DNA of 64,000 nucleotides from Flemingiibacterium sp045578725 (GCA_045578725.1 JAZNKS010000096.1:1-64000), one strand, 5' to 3'. Shown: positions 1 through 8,879, counted from the first letter of the stretch. The notes: generated from the letters alone by a model not told the origin. Numbers and translations: made by a program.

Positions 1-1518
1 CCCCGCAACCTCGACACTCTGCTCCACCCGCAGTTCGATGCCAAGGCACTGAAGGCGGCTACTCCCATGGGCAAGGGTCTGGGTGCTTCTCCCGGCGCTG
101 CCTGCGGCCAGATCGTCTTCTCCGCTGAAGATGCAGAGGCCTGGAAGAACGCCGGCAAGAAGGTTGTTCTGGTTCGTCTTGAAACCTCCCCCGAGGACAT
201 CACCGGTATGAAGGCATCGCAGGGCATCCTGACGGTCCGCGGCGGTATGACCTCTCACGCAGCCGTTGTTGCCCGTGGTATGGGTACCTGCTGCGTATCC
301 GGCTGCGGCGACATCCAGATGGATGAGGAGAACAAGCAGTTCACTCTGGCAGGCAAGACCTTCCATGAGGGCGACTACATCTCCATCGACGGCTCCACCG
401 GTAACATCTATGACGGCATCATCGAGACCAAGGACGCCGAGATCTCCGGCAACTTCGGTATCATCATGGGCTGGGCTGACGAATTCCGTAAGCTCCAGGT
501 CCGCACCAACGCCGACAACCCGAAGGATGCTGCCAAGGCTTACGAGCTGGGCGCACAGGGTATCGGTCTCTGCCGTACCGAGCATATGTTCTTCGATCCG
601 GCCCGTATCGCAGCTGTCCGCGAAATGATCTGCTCCGACACTGTTGAAGGCCGTGAGAAGGCTCTGGCAAAGATTCTTCCCATGCAGCAGGGTGACTTCG
701 AGGCTATGTATGAGACCATGCAGGGCTGCCCGATCACCATCCGCTTCCTGGATCCCCCGCTCCACGAGTTCGTTCCCACCGAAGAGAAGGACATCGAGCT
801 TCTGGCTGCTGACACCGGCAAGACCGTTGCCGAGGTTAAGGCTATCATCGCCGGCCTCCACGAGTTCAACCCGATGATGGGTCACCGCGGCTGCCGTCTG
901 GCTGTCACCTACCCTGAAATCGCTGTTATGCAGACCAAGGCTGTCATCCGTGCCGCTCTGAACGTTCAGGCAAAGCACGCTGACTGGACCATCGTTCCCG
1001 AAATCATGATTCCGCTGGTTGGCGAAATCAAGGAGCTGAAGTATGTCAAGGATGTCGTCGTTGCTACTGCTGACGCCGAGATCAAGGCTGCCGGTTCCGA
1101 TATGCACTACAAGGTTGGTACCATGATCGAGATCCCGCGTGCGGCTATCACCGCTGACGAGATCGCCAAGGAAGCAGAGTTCTTCTCCTTCGGTACCAAT
1201 GACCTGACCCAGATGACCTTCGGCTTCTCCCGTGACGACGCCGGCAAGTTCCTGGGCGCATACTACGACAAGAAGATCTACGAAAACGATCCCTTTGCAA
1301 AGCTCGACCAGAACGGCGTAGGCAAGCTCGTTGCTCTGGCTGCTGACCTCGGCCGCAAGACCCGCCCCGACATCAAGCTGGGCATCTGCGGTGAGCACGG
1401 CGGCGACCCGTCCTCTGTTGAGTTCTGCCACAAGGTTGGTCTGACCTATGTATCCTGCTCGCCGTTTAGAGTGCCGATCGCACGTCTGGCTGCTGCACAG
1501 GCTGCTATCAAGGGTTAA
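1..1518 (+). CDS. ppdK: Pyruvate, phosphate dikinase, C-terminal part (5' end outside window)
   Basis: Reversibly converts pyruvate, ATP and Pi to PEP, AMP and PPi in the cytoplasm. The reading frame is open from base 1, so the ATG at 67 is internal and the N-terminal ATP-grasp domain lies upstream of the window. What is present is the swivelling phospho-histidine domain, with GGMTSHAAVV (His is codon 86 of the visible part), followed by the PEP/pyruvate TIM barrel. The barrel shows GLCRTEHMFF, GHRGCRLAVTYPE, SFGTNDLTQ and GICGEHGGDP, whose Cys (codon 463) is the catalytic acid. All key residues are present and the 3' end is intact. The protein stops at TAA just before a strong terminator, so this is the last gene of its unit. 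In anaerobic clostridia PPDK often serves glycolysis with PPi. Recognition is secure. Confidence 0.96.
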   Translation, partial: PRNLDTLLHPQFDAKALKAATPMGKGLGASPGAACGQIVFSAEDAEAWKNAGKKVVLVRLETSPEDITGMKASQGILTVRGGMTSHAAVVARGMGTCCVSGCGDIQMDEENKQFTLAGKTFHEGDYISIDGSTGNIYDGIIETKDAEISGNFGIIMGWADEFRKLQVRTNADNPKDAAKAYELGAQGIGLCRTEHMFFDPARIAAVREMICSDTVEGREKALAKILPMQQGDFEAMYETMQGCPITIRFLDPPLHEFVPTEEKDIELLAADTGKTVAEVKAIIAGLHEFNPMMGHRGCRLAVTYPEIAVMQTKAVIRAALNVQAKHADWTIVPEIMIPLVGEIKELKYVKDVVVATADAEIKAAGSDMHYKVGTMIEIPRAAITADEIAKEAEFFSFGTNDLTQMTFGFSRDDAGKFLGAYYDKKIYENDPFAKLDQNGVGKLVALAADLGRKTRPDIKLGICGEHGGDPSSVEFCHKVGLTYVSCSPFRVPIARLAAAQAAIKG

Positions 1519-1531
1519 TTCCAGATATCCG

Positions 1532-1566
1532 AAAAATCGCCGCAGGACCTCCTGCGGCGATTTTTT
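1532..1566 (+). terminator. Intrinsic terminator after ppdK
   Basis: An 11-bp GC-rich stem (ATCGCCGCAGG with CCTGCGGCGAT) is flanked by A5 and T6, so it can end ppdK transcription efficiently. Confidence 0.92.
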
Positions 1567-1585
1567 CAAACCGAGGTAACGCATC

Positions 1586-2611
1586 ATGTCAAAATGCAAG
1601 CTATCGGTGGGAATGCTGTACGGATTTATCCATTTCTCGGTTGAAGTGGCTTCCTTCAGCTTTCTGTTCTCACGCATCCATGCAAGCCCGATGGTCTGGG
1701 CGCTGGCGCTGTTTTTTGATGCCCTCGCCTTTCTGTCCCAGGGCCTGCTTGGCAATCTCTCGGATGCCTTCCCGCGCCTGCCCATCGGCCCGATCGGCGG
1801 GATCACCATGCTGGCCGGCCTCTTTGTCGGCGCGGATCTCCCGGCCCTCTGCCTGATCGCGCTCGGAAACGCCATGATCCATGTCGCCGGCGCCGGGCAT
1901 ACCCTGCGCGGCAGCGGCGGAAGGATTACGCCCGGTGCCCTTTTCGTCGGAGCCGGTTCCTTCGGTGTCATCACCGGTCAGCTGCTCGGACGGATGGAAT
2001 CCGCATCCACGGCTGTCATCGCCGTACCGGTATGCCTGCTGTTTGTCAGCACCGCACTGATGCTGGTTCTCGACCGGACGGATCCGATCGCGGGAATCCC
2101 CGCGCAGTTTGACTGCGCCGCAAAGAAAAGCGGCCGCTTCATCGTGATCGGCTCGCTGATCGGCGTGAGCGTCCGGGGCTACATCGCCTATGCGATCCCG
2201 ACGGAATGGAACAAAACGGTGCTCCAGACCGTCGCGCTGTTTGTCTGCATGGGAATCGGCAAGATTTCAGGCGGCGTGCTCTGCGATAGCATCGGATGCC
2301 GGCGGGTGACCTGGATCAGCCTGCTTGGCGGCCTCCCCTTTCTGCTGGCCGGAAATGCCAATATGGCCCTCTCGCTGATCGGCATCACGCTGTTCAGCAT
2401 GACCATGCCGGTCACGGCCGCCGTTCTCGCATCGAAGTTCCCCCATCTGCCCGGCTTCGCCTTCGGCATCACCACCATCGGTCTGTTTCTCGGCACCCTT
2501 CCCGCCTTCTTCATCCGGCCGGAATCCTTACTCGCCCACCAGATCACCGTACTCCTTCTCACGGCGGCCGCTCTGCCCGCCATCCTACTCTGTATCAGGA
2601 AAGGAAGATGA
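1586..2611 (+). CDS. Polytopic membrane protein, MFS-like
   Basis: A 341-residue hydrophobic protein with about ten predicted membrane segments and Gly-rich turns. Features such as GLLGNLSDAFPR, about 55 residues in, and GKISGGVLCDSIGCRR in the second half resemble the loop 2-3 and 8-9 motifs of major facilitator transporters. It is shorter than a usual MFS protein (about 400), so one or two helices may be missing. The ATG at 1586 has GAGGTAA seven bases upstream. Its TGA overlaps the start of the next gene by four bases (ATGA), so the two are translationally coupled. No substrate can be inferred. It is probably the first gene of a three-gene membrane operon. Confidence 0.7.
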   Translation: MSKCKLSVGMLYGFIHFSVEVASFSFLFSRIHASPMVWALALFFDALAFLSQGLLGNLSDAFPRLPIGPIGGITMLAGLFVGADLPALCLIALGNAMIHVAGAGHTLRGSGGRITPGALFVGAGSFGVITGQLLGRMESASTAVIAVPVCLLFVSTALMLVLDRTDPIAGIPAQFDCAAKKSGRFIVIGSLIGVSVRGYIAYAIPTEWNKTVLQTVALFVCMGIGKISGGVLCDSIGCRRVTWISLLGGLPFLLAGNANMALSLIGITLFSMTMPVTAAVLASKFPHLPGFAFGITTIGLFLGTLPAFFIRPESLLAHQITVLLLTAAALPAILLCIRKGR

Positions 2612-2823
2612 ACCGTATGCCCGGACTTTATCTCGATGTTTATTCCCCGACCATCACCGAATCGATCGCGTATATCGTGCAGGACAGCCTTGTTATCGTA
2701 ATTCTCCTGCTGATCGCCGTGCTTCTCGGCGCCGCCATACTGGTCAACCACTTCGTTCTGAAGAAGCATTCCCCGGCGCCCAAAAAGATCGGATCGCCCG
2801 ATGAACCGGAGGATAAGAAATGA
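2608..2823 (+). CDS. Small single-pass membrane protein (71 aa)
   Basis: A 71-residue protein not in the longest frame here. The ATG overlaps the upstream stop (ATGA), and AAGGAAG lies just before it. It has an N-terminal polar segment, one long hydrophobic helix at about residues 25-50 (VIVILLLIAVLLGAAILV) and a basic/acidic C-terminal tail (KKHSPAPKK, DEPEDKK). Its own TGA overlaps the ATG of the next gene, so the three genes 1586-3212 are coupled through two 4-bp overlaps. It may be an accessory subunit of the MFS-like protein. The family is not recognised. Confidence 0.65.
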   Translation: MNRMPGLYLDVYSPTITESIAYIVQDSLVIVILLLIAVLLGAAILVNHFVLKKHSPAPKKIGSPDEPEDKK

Positions 2824-3212
2824 CACCTCTGATCGTTCTCGCTTTCTTTGCTGTCGTTCTGCTGATTCTCTGGGGATCGACCGTTCTTCTGGAGGGCCTC
2901 GTCATCCTCTGCAGCCAAAAATCGCTGGACGACCGGAAGCAATGGTGGAAGGCGAGCCTCGTCTGCAACACCGTCACCAATCCCGCGCTCAATCTCATCA
3001 TGTTTCTGCTGGTCGCCTTTCTGCCGGCCGGCGTGTACAATCCGATCCTCCTGCTTCTGGAGGCCGCGGTTATCATGATGGAAGCGTTTTTCTACTGGCG
3101 GATGATCGATGCCTCACCCAGACTCTGCCTCCGGATTTCGCTGATCGCCAATCTCATCTCCTTCGGCGCCGGATGGCTCATCCATCTGTATCTCAAGGCG
3201 GCCGGTCTGTGA
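2820..3212 (+). CDS. Four-helix membrane protein of unknown function
   Basis: A 130-residue integral membrane protein with four predicted helices. The first hydrophobic stretch begins at the N-terminus (LIVLAFFAVVLLILWG). Short polar loops contain SLDDRKQWWKAS and MIDASPRL. It starts inside the stop codon of the preceding small gene and ends before a bidirectional terminator, so it closes the three-gene membrane operon. No catalytic or metal-binding motif was seen and the family is not recognised. Confidence 0.65.
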   Translation: MTPLIVLAFFAVVLLILWGSTVLLEGLVILCSQKSLDDRKQWWKASLVCNTVTNPALNLIMFLLVAFLPAGVYNPILLLLEAAVIMMEAFFYWRMIDASPRLCLRISLIANLISFGAGWLIHLYLKAAGL

Positions 3213-3233
3213 ATCCCGTACAAAAGCAAAAAG

Positions 3234-3266
3234 TCCCGGAATCCTTTCGGATTCCGGGATTTTTTT
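3234..3266. terminator. Bidirectional terminator between convergent operons
   Basis: An 11-bp perfect stem, TCCCGGAATCC/GGATTCCGGGA, with a TTTC loop is followed by T7 on the plus strand and preceded by A5. It can therefore end both the membrane operon (+) and the glucuronate operon (-). Confidence 0.93.
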
Positions 3267-4782
3267 ATGCCAGCTTTTCGAGTTCAATCAGGACCGTGCC
3301 GTTGCAGACAAGCGCAAGATCCAGCTCGAGCTGTCCGTCGGCCTCCATCTCGCAGCTTGTGCAGGAAGTCAGCTCGCTCTCCTTTTTGAGAAGCGCCAGC
3401 TGTTCTTTTGTGGGATGCGCCTCCCAGCCCTCACGCTTCCACATGGCGTAGGCATTGTTGTGATCGCTGTCGATCCGCCAGGTGGTCACGCGATAGCGGC
3501 CGGTGAGATCGAAGGTCAGCTTTTCCGTGACATCGGGCAGATCCCAGTCAAACTCCGGCTTTGCGTAAGTGAGCAGAACCGCAACATTCTCCCCGTCGGA
3601 GGTAGGCAGAACCGTCAGATTCTCCCGCTCGGTCTGCGTTTCCAGGATGCCGGATTTGAGCTTTGCGGCAAGTGCGTACGCATGGAAGATCGGCTTTGCG
3701 ATGCCGTGCTCGGTGAAGAAGCTCCTGAATCCCGAAAATTCGGCAAACCGGTCGGGGCACTGATGCACCTGATGGGAGCCGGACAGACAGATCATCATCT
3801 TGGAGAGCGGGACATCGTCGGCGATGTACTGCGCGATCAGCTGGGTATAGAAGGCCGGGAAGGTTTCGTCCTCCCGATAGGCGAGGCCCGCGCATTTCGT
3901 CATCTCCTGGAATCCGGCACAGGCCGCGCACCATTCATCGATCACCAGCTCCTTATCGCCGAAGCCGTATTTCTCCATAATGCCGTAATACTTCTGCAGC
4001 TTCCGGCGATTGAGCTCGATGTTGATCTTCGTACCGTCATTCATGGCTCTCGGCGAGGTGCCGTAAGTGTGAGCCGAGAAAAAGTCCAGCTTTTTGGGAT
4101 TTTTCGTCAGCCAGTCGCAGAAATATTCCACAATATCCGATTCTCCGGCCGTCGGACCGCCGATGGTCAGCTGATCGCTGACACGGCAGATACCCGCTTC
4201 AAAGGCGGAGTAGAGTTTGCAGTATTCCTCGAACCGCTTGATTTTCGCCTCGGGCGTTTTACCGAGCGGTGCCAGCCAATAAGCGCTGATATCCGGCTCG
4301 TTGTAGCAATGGAGATACCAGCTCCCGACGCGCTCCATGCCGTAGCGCTCCACCAGATGCTTCGTATAAGCATAGCAGACCTCCTCCCACAGCTTGTAGT
4401 CGCGGGGCGGCATGGTGCAGAGAGTCTTGCCCTTGTAGCGGGTGGAGGTGGTTGCTTCGGTATTGTGGCGGTCATTCTCGATGGCAATGCAGGGCGGGAT
4501 GAAGTTGTAGCAGATCAGCAGACGGAAGCCCTTTTTCACCATATAATCCATGCGGTTGTCATTTTCGGTGAAATCAAAGCAGAGATTGCCCGCCTCGTCC
4601 ATCGTCACCATATCCTCGAACATGGAATACATCCGTACCATGTCCGCTGCGCCGTTTGCGGCCACTTCATCGAGATAGGCGCGGCCCCAATCATCCTCGA
4701 TGCCGTCGGTCGGATGGAAATGAATGTGATTCCAGAAGTTGACCTGCTGCTTTAGAATCTTTTTGGTCTTTATTGCAGTCAT
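3265..4782 (-). CDS. GH39-type glycosidase (beta-xylosidase-like)
   Basis: A 505-residue retaining glycosidase of clan A, closest to GH39 beta-xylosidases/iduronidases. It has a TIM barrel with HCYNEPD (acid/base Glu162), VIDEWCAAC (nucleophile Glu283) and the FSAHTYG strand. A C-terminal beta-sandwich starts at about residue 400. There is no signal peptide, so the enzyme acts on imported oligosaccharides. The ATG at 4782 follows GGAGGG. It is the last gene of the operon uxuA-uxaC-SDR-GH39, starting 12 bases after the SDR stop. In that context it probably releases xylose or a uronic acid from glucuronoxylan-type fragments. The exact glycoside is inferred. Confidence 0.82.
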   Translation of the reverse strand: MTAIKTKKILKQQVNFWNHIHFHPTDGIEDDWGRAYLDEVAANGAADMVRMYSMFEDMVTMDEAGNLCFDFTENDNRMDYMVKKGFRLLICYNFIPPCIAIENDRHNTEATTSTRYKGKTLCTMPPRDYKLWEEVCYAYTKHLVERYGMERVGSWYLHCYNEPDISAYWLAPLGKTPEAKIKRFEEYCKLYSAFEAGICRVSDQLTIGGPTAGESDIVEYFCDWLTKNPKKLDFFSAHTYGTSPRAMNDGTKINIELNRRKLQKYYGIMEKYGFGDKELVIDEWCAACAGFQEMTKCAGLAYREDETFPAFYTQLIAQYIADDVPLSKMMICLSGSHQVHQCPDRFAEFSGFRSFFTEHGIAKPIFHAYALAAKLKSGILETQTERENLTVLPTSDGENVAVLLTYAKPEFDWDLPDVTEKLTFDLTGRYRVTTWRIDSDHNNAYAMWKREGWEAHPTKEQLALLKKESELTSCTSCEMEADGQLELDLALVCNGTVLIELEKLA

Positions 4783-4794
4783 GTTTTTCCCTCC

Positions 4795-5631
4795 TCAAAT
4801 GCCGGGATGGGCCGAGAAGCCTCCATCCACGGGAACCGTAATACCGGTAACAAAGCCGGCACGCTCATCGTCGAGCAGCCAATCCACACAGCCCCACAGC
4901 TCTTCGGCCTCGCCGAAGCGCTTCAGCGGCGTATGCGCCTGCACATTGATGCCCCGCTGGGACAGCCCGCCGTCCGGGGTCATCAGGATTTTGCGGCTCC
5001 GGTCATTGACAAAGAAGCCGGGAGCCACCGCATTGACGCGGACACCGGCGGGCGCGAGATAGGTCGCCAGCCATTCGGTGAAATTGACGATCGCCGCCTT
5101 GCTCATGGCGTAGGCGGGAACCTTGGTCAGCGGCTTGTAGCTGTTCATCGATCCGAAATTGAGAATCGCGCCCTGCCCGGCCTCGGCCATCTGCCGGCCG
5201 AATACGCGGGAGGGGATCAGCGTGCCCATTGTGTTGATGTTGATGACCGATGCGAGTACATCGCAGTCCAGGTCAAAGAAGCCGCTTCCCTCGTGCTCGC
5301 CAAGCTCGTCCGCCTCAAAGGTATTGCGGGTTGTGACCGCCTTGTTGTTGTTGCCGCCCGCGCCGTTGATGAGATAGCGGCAGGGGCCGAGCTCCGCCTT
5401 CACGCGCGCGCCGATGGCTTCCATCACCGCTTCATCGGTGACATCCCCCGGGCAGATCATGGCACAGCCGCCCGCTGTCGTAATTTCATCGGCAACCGCA
5501 CGAAGCTTTTCCTCGGTACGGCCGATCAGAACCACCTTCGCGCCCTCAGAGGCCAGCTTTTTGGCGATGACCGAGCAGAGTGTTCCGCCGGCTCCTGTGA
5601 CAACGGCGACCTGATTTTCGTATTTGTTCAT
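4795..5631 (-). CDS. SDR-family D-mannonate oxidoreductase (UxuB-type)
   Basis: A 278-residue short-chain dehydrogenase. The Rossmann motif is VTGAGGTLCS (residues 11-20), the NNAG equivalent is INGAGG, and the catalytic set is Ser161, Tyr174 and Lys178 (YAMSK). The TGAGGxLCS variant with the long insert near residues 95-125 is typical of SDRs that replace UxuB in Firmicutes, oxidising D-mannonate to D-fructuronate or the reverse. The start is placed at 5631, behind GGAGG, one base after the uxaC stop. A longer frame reaching back to 5787 only overlaps uxaC and is rejected. It lies between uxaC and GH39 in the glucuronate operon, which supports the role. Confidence 0.85.
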   Translation of the reverse strand: MNKYENQVAVVTGAGGTLCSVIAKKLASEGAKVVLIGRTEEKLRAVADEITTAGGCAMICPGDVTDEAVMEAIGARVKAELGPCRYLINGAGGNNNKAVTTRNTFEADELGEHEGSGFFDLDCDVLASVININTMGTLIPSRVFGRQMAEAGQGAILNFGSMNSYKPLTKVPAYAMSKAAIVNFTEWLATYLAPAGVRVNAVAPGFFVNDRSRKILMTPDGGLSQRGINVQAHTPLKRFGEAEELWGCVDWLLDDERAGFVTGITVPVDGGFSAHPGI

Positions 5632-5632
5632 A

Positions 5633-6979
5633 TCAGAATTCCTCCCTGATCCGATTGTATGCATTTTCATAGGACAGCTTTTTGGCAATCCGGATAAGCT
5701 CCTCCATCCGGTCCGGGAATTCACCGCTCTGCACCTTGTCGGCAAGATAGCGGCAGAGAATCCGCCGGAAATAATCGTGCCGCACAAAGGACAGCACGCT
5801 GCGGGAATCGGTGGTCATGCCGATAAAGGCAGACAGCACCGAATAGGACGTCAGGCTCTCAAACACCCGGCGGATGCCCTCGCGGTGATCGCACCACCAC
5901 CATGCCGGGCCGAGCGATACGATGGACGGCACGCCATCCCGTGAAAAGGATCCGGACAGCACCGAAACCGCATCCACAGCTGCCGGATCCAGCGGAAAGA
6001 TCACCGTTCGCGGGAGCGCGCCGTCCGCCTCGATGTCATCGAGCAGCCGGACGATCCCGGTGATCGATACGCTTCCGATGGCCGCATAGCCGCCTGCCGC
6101 CCCAACCGCCGCGCGAAGCCGCCGGCTGGTATGGCGCATGGCGCCGATATGCAGCTGAAGGATCATGCCGTTCCGCTCATACATTTGTCCCAGATGGCGG
6201 AGGATGCCGCAAGTCAGTGCCGCCATTCCATCCCCGTCAAGATCTCCGGCCAGCATCCGGGCATAGCGTTCGCCGTTTTTCCCATCCTCCGGGATATAGG
6301 CAAAGCCATCATCCAGCGCGTGATCGGCAAATTTACAGCCGACTGCGGCAAAATCGGCGACCCGCCGCTCCAGCGCCGCAAGATAGCCGGCATAATCATC
6401 GGTCGGAATCCCGGTCAGAGCGGCCAGCCGGACGGCAAAATCCGGAGTCGGTGCGGCCGCATCATCGCCGCGCAGAGAGGGCGCGTATTTTTCCTGTGTC
6501 CCGAACCAGTTCACATCATCGAGCACCGATGCAACCGGCGACATATACGAAACGTTGAAGCTCTCCAGCATCGAATGAAGGCTCATCGATGCAAGCTTTT
6601 CATTGGCCTCCCGCCAGATTCCCGCGGCGTTCTCCGCACACGGGAAGGCATCGATGCCGAATACCTGCCAAAGCTCCATCCGGCACCAATCATAGACCGG
6701 CGTGCCCATCAGCATCGGGAAGATGCGGCACCATTCGCAGAATTTTTCGAAGTCCTGCGCATCGCCGGTGATTTTCTCCTCGGGAACGCCCGAAATGCGC
6801 ATCAGCCGATGCTTATACGGATCGGATGCAATCCACAATTCGTACAAATTGGCATATTTTCTGTCCGTTTGCAGATCGGCAAGGGGGATGTGATTGTGAT
6901 AATCAATGATCGGCAGACGGCGCACGCTCTCATAAAGCGCGGCGGCAAGCTCGGAGTTCAGCAGAAAGCGTTCGTTCAT
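5633..6979 (-). CDS. uxaC: Glucuronate (uronate) isomerase
   Basis: A 448-residue UxaC-family enzyme that interconverts D-glucuronate and D-fructuronate (or galacturonate and tagaturonate) in the cytosol. It belongs to the amidohydrolase superfamily. The N-terminal metal motif is DYHNHI at about residues 26-31. WCRMELWQVFGI and a C-terminal FIGMTTDSRS stretch are family hallmarks. The length is slightly short (usual about 465). Its ATG overlaps the uxuA stop (ATGA, 6976-6979) and the SDR starts directly after its own stop. The three genes therefore make a tightly coupled hexuronate-catabolism operon. Confidence 0.93.
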   Translation of the reverse strand: MNERFLLNSELAAALYESVRRLPIIDYHNHIPLADLQTDRKYANLYELWIASDPYKHRLMRISGVPEEKITGDAQDFEKFCEWCRIFPMLMGTPVYDWCRMELWQVFGIDAFPCAENAAGIWREANEKLASMSLHSMLESFNVSYMSPVASVLDDVNWFGTQEKYAPSLRGDDAAAPTPDFAVRLAALTGIPTDDYAGYLAALERRVADFAAVGCKFADHALDDGFAYIPEDGKNGERYARMLAGDLDGDGMAALTCGILRHLGQMYERNGMILQLHIGAMRHTSRRLRAAVGAAGGYAAIGSVSITGIVRLLDDIEADGALPRTVIFPLDPAAVDAVSVLSGSFSRDGVPSIVSLGPAWWWCDHREGIRRVFESLTSYSVLSAFIGMTTDSRSVLSFVRHDYFRRILCRYLADKVQSGEFPDRMEELIRIAKKLSYENAYNRIREEF

Positions 6980-7926
6980 CGAAGACCTCCTGCGGCTTCG
7001 ATGATACCCTTCATGTAGCCGATGGCAAATAGCCGTCCGAGCACATCATAGCCGGCATTTCCGATCTCCTCGCCCGCCAGCGTCGGCACATGATCCACAC
7101 GGATCGGCACATCCACTCCGTTTTCGATATAGAGCCGCATCGCAGCCGCCATATCGATTTCACCGTTATCGTGGAAGGTCTCCCGGAAGCATCGCTTCTC
7201 GCCGCATACATTGCGGAAGTGAACAAAGAAGATCTTGTCCCGGAGCGCGGGGATCGCATCCTCCAGCCGCTCTCCCATCAGACGGTAGCAGGCCTGACAG
7301 AAGGTCACGCCGAGGCTGTCCGATTCCACCGTGTGAATGCCGCGCCGGATCGCATCGAGGCTTGTAAAAATGCGTGCCGTGCCGCCCAGCATCGGAAGCG
7401 GCGGATCATCGGGATGAAGAGCCAGCCTGATATTGTACTTTTCGGCATACGGGACGGCAGCCCTGACAAAATAGGTGAAGTTGTCCCACAGAGCCTCGTG
7501 GGACAGGCAGAAAGCATCCGGCTGAAAATCGTCCAGCGAGAAGCCGGTGACCTTTGCCCCGCCCCGCTCGGGAAGTCCCGCCGCGGTACGGGTCCAGCCG
7601 TAGTGCGCCATGAAATTGAAGCAGACGGTGGTGATGCCCACCTCGTGCAGGTTTTTCATCAGCGCGATGAACTTTTCAATGCATTCATCCCGCTTTTCGT
7701 CGCCGATTTTGATGTGATCGTGCAGCTCGTTCGGAAGCGGCTCCACAATCAGCGGCGTGATGCCCCGCGCCTCAAAGCGGCCGGTCACATCCTTCAGATG
7801 GGCCAGCGAGGTGACATCAAAGGCGCTGTCCTCCGGCAGGCGGATGGTACCGTGACGGACGCCGCACTGAAGGGCGATATCCCATGTGAGGTCGGGCGTG
7901 GAGCGAAGATAATCGGTAAGCAGCAT
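6976..7926 (-). CDS. uxuA: Mannonate dehydratase
   Basis: A 316-residue xylose-isomerase-fold enzyme that dehydrates D-mannonate to 2-keto-3-deoxygluconate. Family marks are FNFMAHYGWTRT, LALHPDDPPLP, VTFCQACYRL and FVHFRNV, the metal-binding and active-site loops. It is shorter than most UxuA proteins (about 350-390) but these loops are present. The start at 7926 is chosen because GGAGG sits eight bases upstream. Longer in-frame starts reach into the promoter. It is the first gene of the operon, driven by the promoter at 7958-7986 and divergent from an AraC regulator that probably controls it. Confidence 0.9.
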   Translation of the reverse strand: MLLTDYLRSTPDLTWDIALQCGVRHGTIRLPEDSAFDVTSLAHLKDVTGRFEARGITPLIVEPLPNELHDHIKIGDEKRDECIEKFIALMKNLHEVGITTVCFNFMAHYGWTRTAAGLPERGGAKVTGFSLDDFQPDAFCLSHEALWDNFTYFVRAAVPYAEKYNIRLALHPDDPPLPMLGGTARIFTSLDAIRRGIHTVESDSLGVTFCQACYRLMGERLEDAIPALRDKIFFVHFRNVCGEKRCFRETFHDNGEIDMAAAMRLYIENGVDVPIRVDHVPTLAGEEIGNAGYDVLGRLFAIGYMKGIIEAAGGLR

Positions 7927-7957
7927 GGCAATTCCTCCATTTATCCTTTCTGTATTC

Positions 7958-7986
7958 ATTATACCGGAATTTTTCGGGCATTGCAA
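7958..7986 (-). promoter_or_regulatory. Promoter of the glucuronate operon
   Basis: On the minus strand TTGCAA (7981-7986) and TATAAT (7958-7963) are separated by exactly 17 bases. The predicted start of transcription lies about 25 bases before the uxuA ATG. Confidence 0.8.
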
Positions 7987-8028
7987 TACACGAATCGGGA
8001 TTTTTTTTGAACTTTTCGCTCAATCGGC

Positions 8029-8057
8029 TTGCCAATTTCATCCGACTGTGCTATAAT
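8029..8057 (+). promoter_or_regulatory. Promoter of the araC-type regulator
   Basis: TTGCCA (8029-8034) and TATAAT (8052-8057) are 17 bases apart. Because the transcript starts near 8064, an upstream in-frame ATG at 8007 cannot be the start, which points to the GTG at 8082. Confidence 0.8.
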
Positions 8058-8058
8058 G

Positions 8059-8075
8059 AAAAAAAAGGGGGGGGG
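8059..8075 (+). repeat. A8-G9 homopolymer in the regulator leader
   Basis: Eight A (8059-8066) are followed by nine G (8067-8075), between the -10 box and the GTG start. The G tract is the only ribosome-binding sequence in reach, so its length could alter expression. It could also be a sequencing homopolymer artefact. Confidence 0.7.
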
Positions 8076-8081
8076 AATCCT

Positions 8082-8879
8082 GTGAAAGAATACTATTTTT
8101 CCGGCACGCTGCAGCATCTGCGCGCCTTTTCGATGTTTGGCATCCGATACAAGGCCGGCCACGCCGCCCATCTGCCCCACGGCACCCCCGCCGACACGCT
8201 GATTATCATGAAGGAGGGCTGTGTCCGCTGCTCCATCGCCGGGCAGGAGGATATCCTGCTGCTGCCCGGTACTGTCACCTGCTTCCGGAAGAATCAGCCG
8301 CGCACCTCCTGCTATCTCACCGATACACACTTGATTTCGCTTCACCTCACCGCCGATCCCTCTTTTTTAACAGAGCCGTCTGTGCAGATTCCGATAAGCG
8401 GACTGGATGCTCACGCCGCTGCCTGCCTGGATGCCCTGATGCGGGCGGCATCCGGCAGAGCTTCCCTGTCCGAGCCGATGGCCGCTTCCTGCCTGTTCGG
8501 TCTGCTTGCCGGCTTCATCCACCCGGCGGCGGATGAAATCCCCGTAAAATACCTCGCCGTCCATGCGGCAAAATGCTCCATTGACCGCGAATTCACCGAA
8601 GATCGCCCCATCATCGAATATGCCCGCGCGGCTGCCATGAGCGAGAGCACCTTCCGCCGGCTGTTCACCGAATACACCGGCGAGCCGCCCGTGCGTTACC
8701 GGCTCCTCCAGCGTCTGGAATATGTCCGCGCTCTCGTAGCCTCCGGCGAATGCAGTCTTGGCGAGGCATCCGTCCGCGCCGGCTTCAACAGCCTTTCCTA
8801 TCTCTGCCGCCAGTTCCGAAAGGTCTATGGGCAATCCATCAGCCAATATATCCGCAGTCTGCAGAACAGCGGATTGTAA
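8082..8879 (+). CDS. AraC-family transcriptional regulator
   Basis: A 265-residue regulator. The N-terminal cupin-like sensor (about residues 1-130) has a typical IIMKEGCVRCSIAGQED strand pair. The C-terminal double helix-turn-helix (about 160-262) contains MSESTFRRLFTEYTGEPP and AGFNSLSYLCRQFRKVYGQS. It starts at GTG 8082 directly after a G9 tract. It is divergent from uxuA, with back-to-back promoters about 45 bases apart, so it most likely senses a uronate or oligosaccharide and activates that operon. No terminator was found after it. Confidence 0.88.
   Translation: MKEYYFSGTLQHLRAFSMFGIRYKAGHAAHLPHGTPADTLIIMKEGCVRCSIAGQEDILLLPGTVTCFRKNQPRTSCYLTDTHLISLHLTADPSFLTEPSVQIPISGLDAHAAACLDALMRAASGRASLSEPMAASCLFGLLAGFIHPAADEIPVKYLAVHAAKCSIDREFTEDRPIIEYARAAAMSESTFRRLFTEYTGEPPVRYRLLQRLEYVRALVASGECSLGEASVRAGFNSLSYLCRQFRKVYGQSISQYIRSLQNSGL

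Noticed and set aside
67..69. ATG at 67 as the start of ppdK
   Set aside because: The frame is open and homologous from base 1 (LDTLLHPQFD), so the gene begins before the window.
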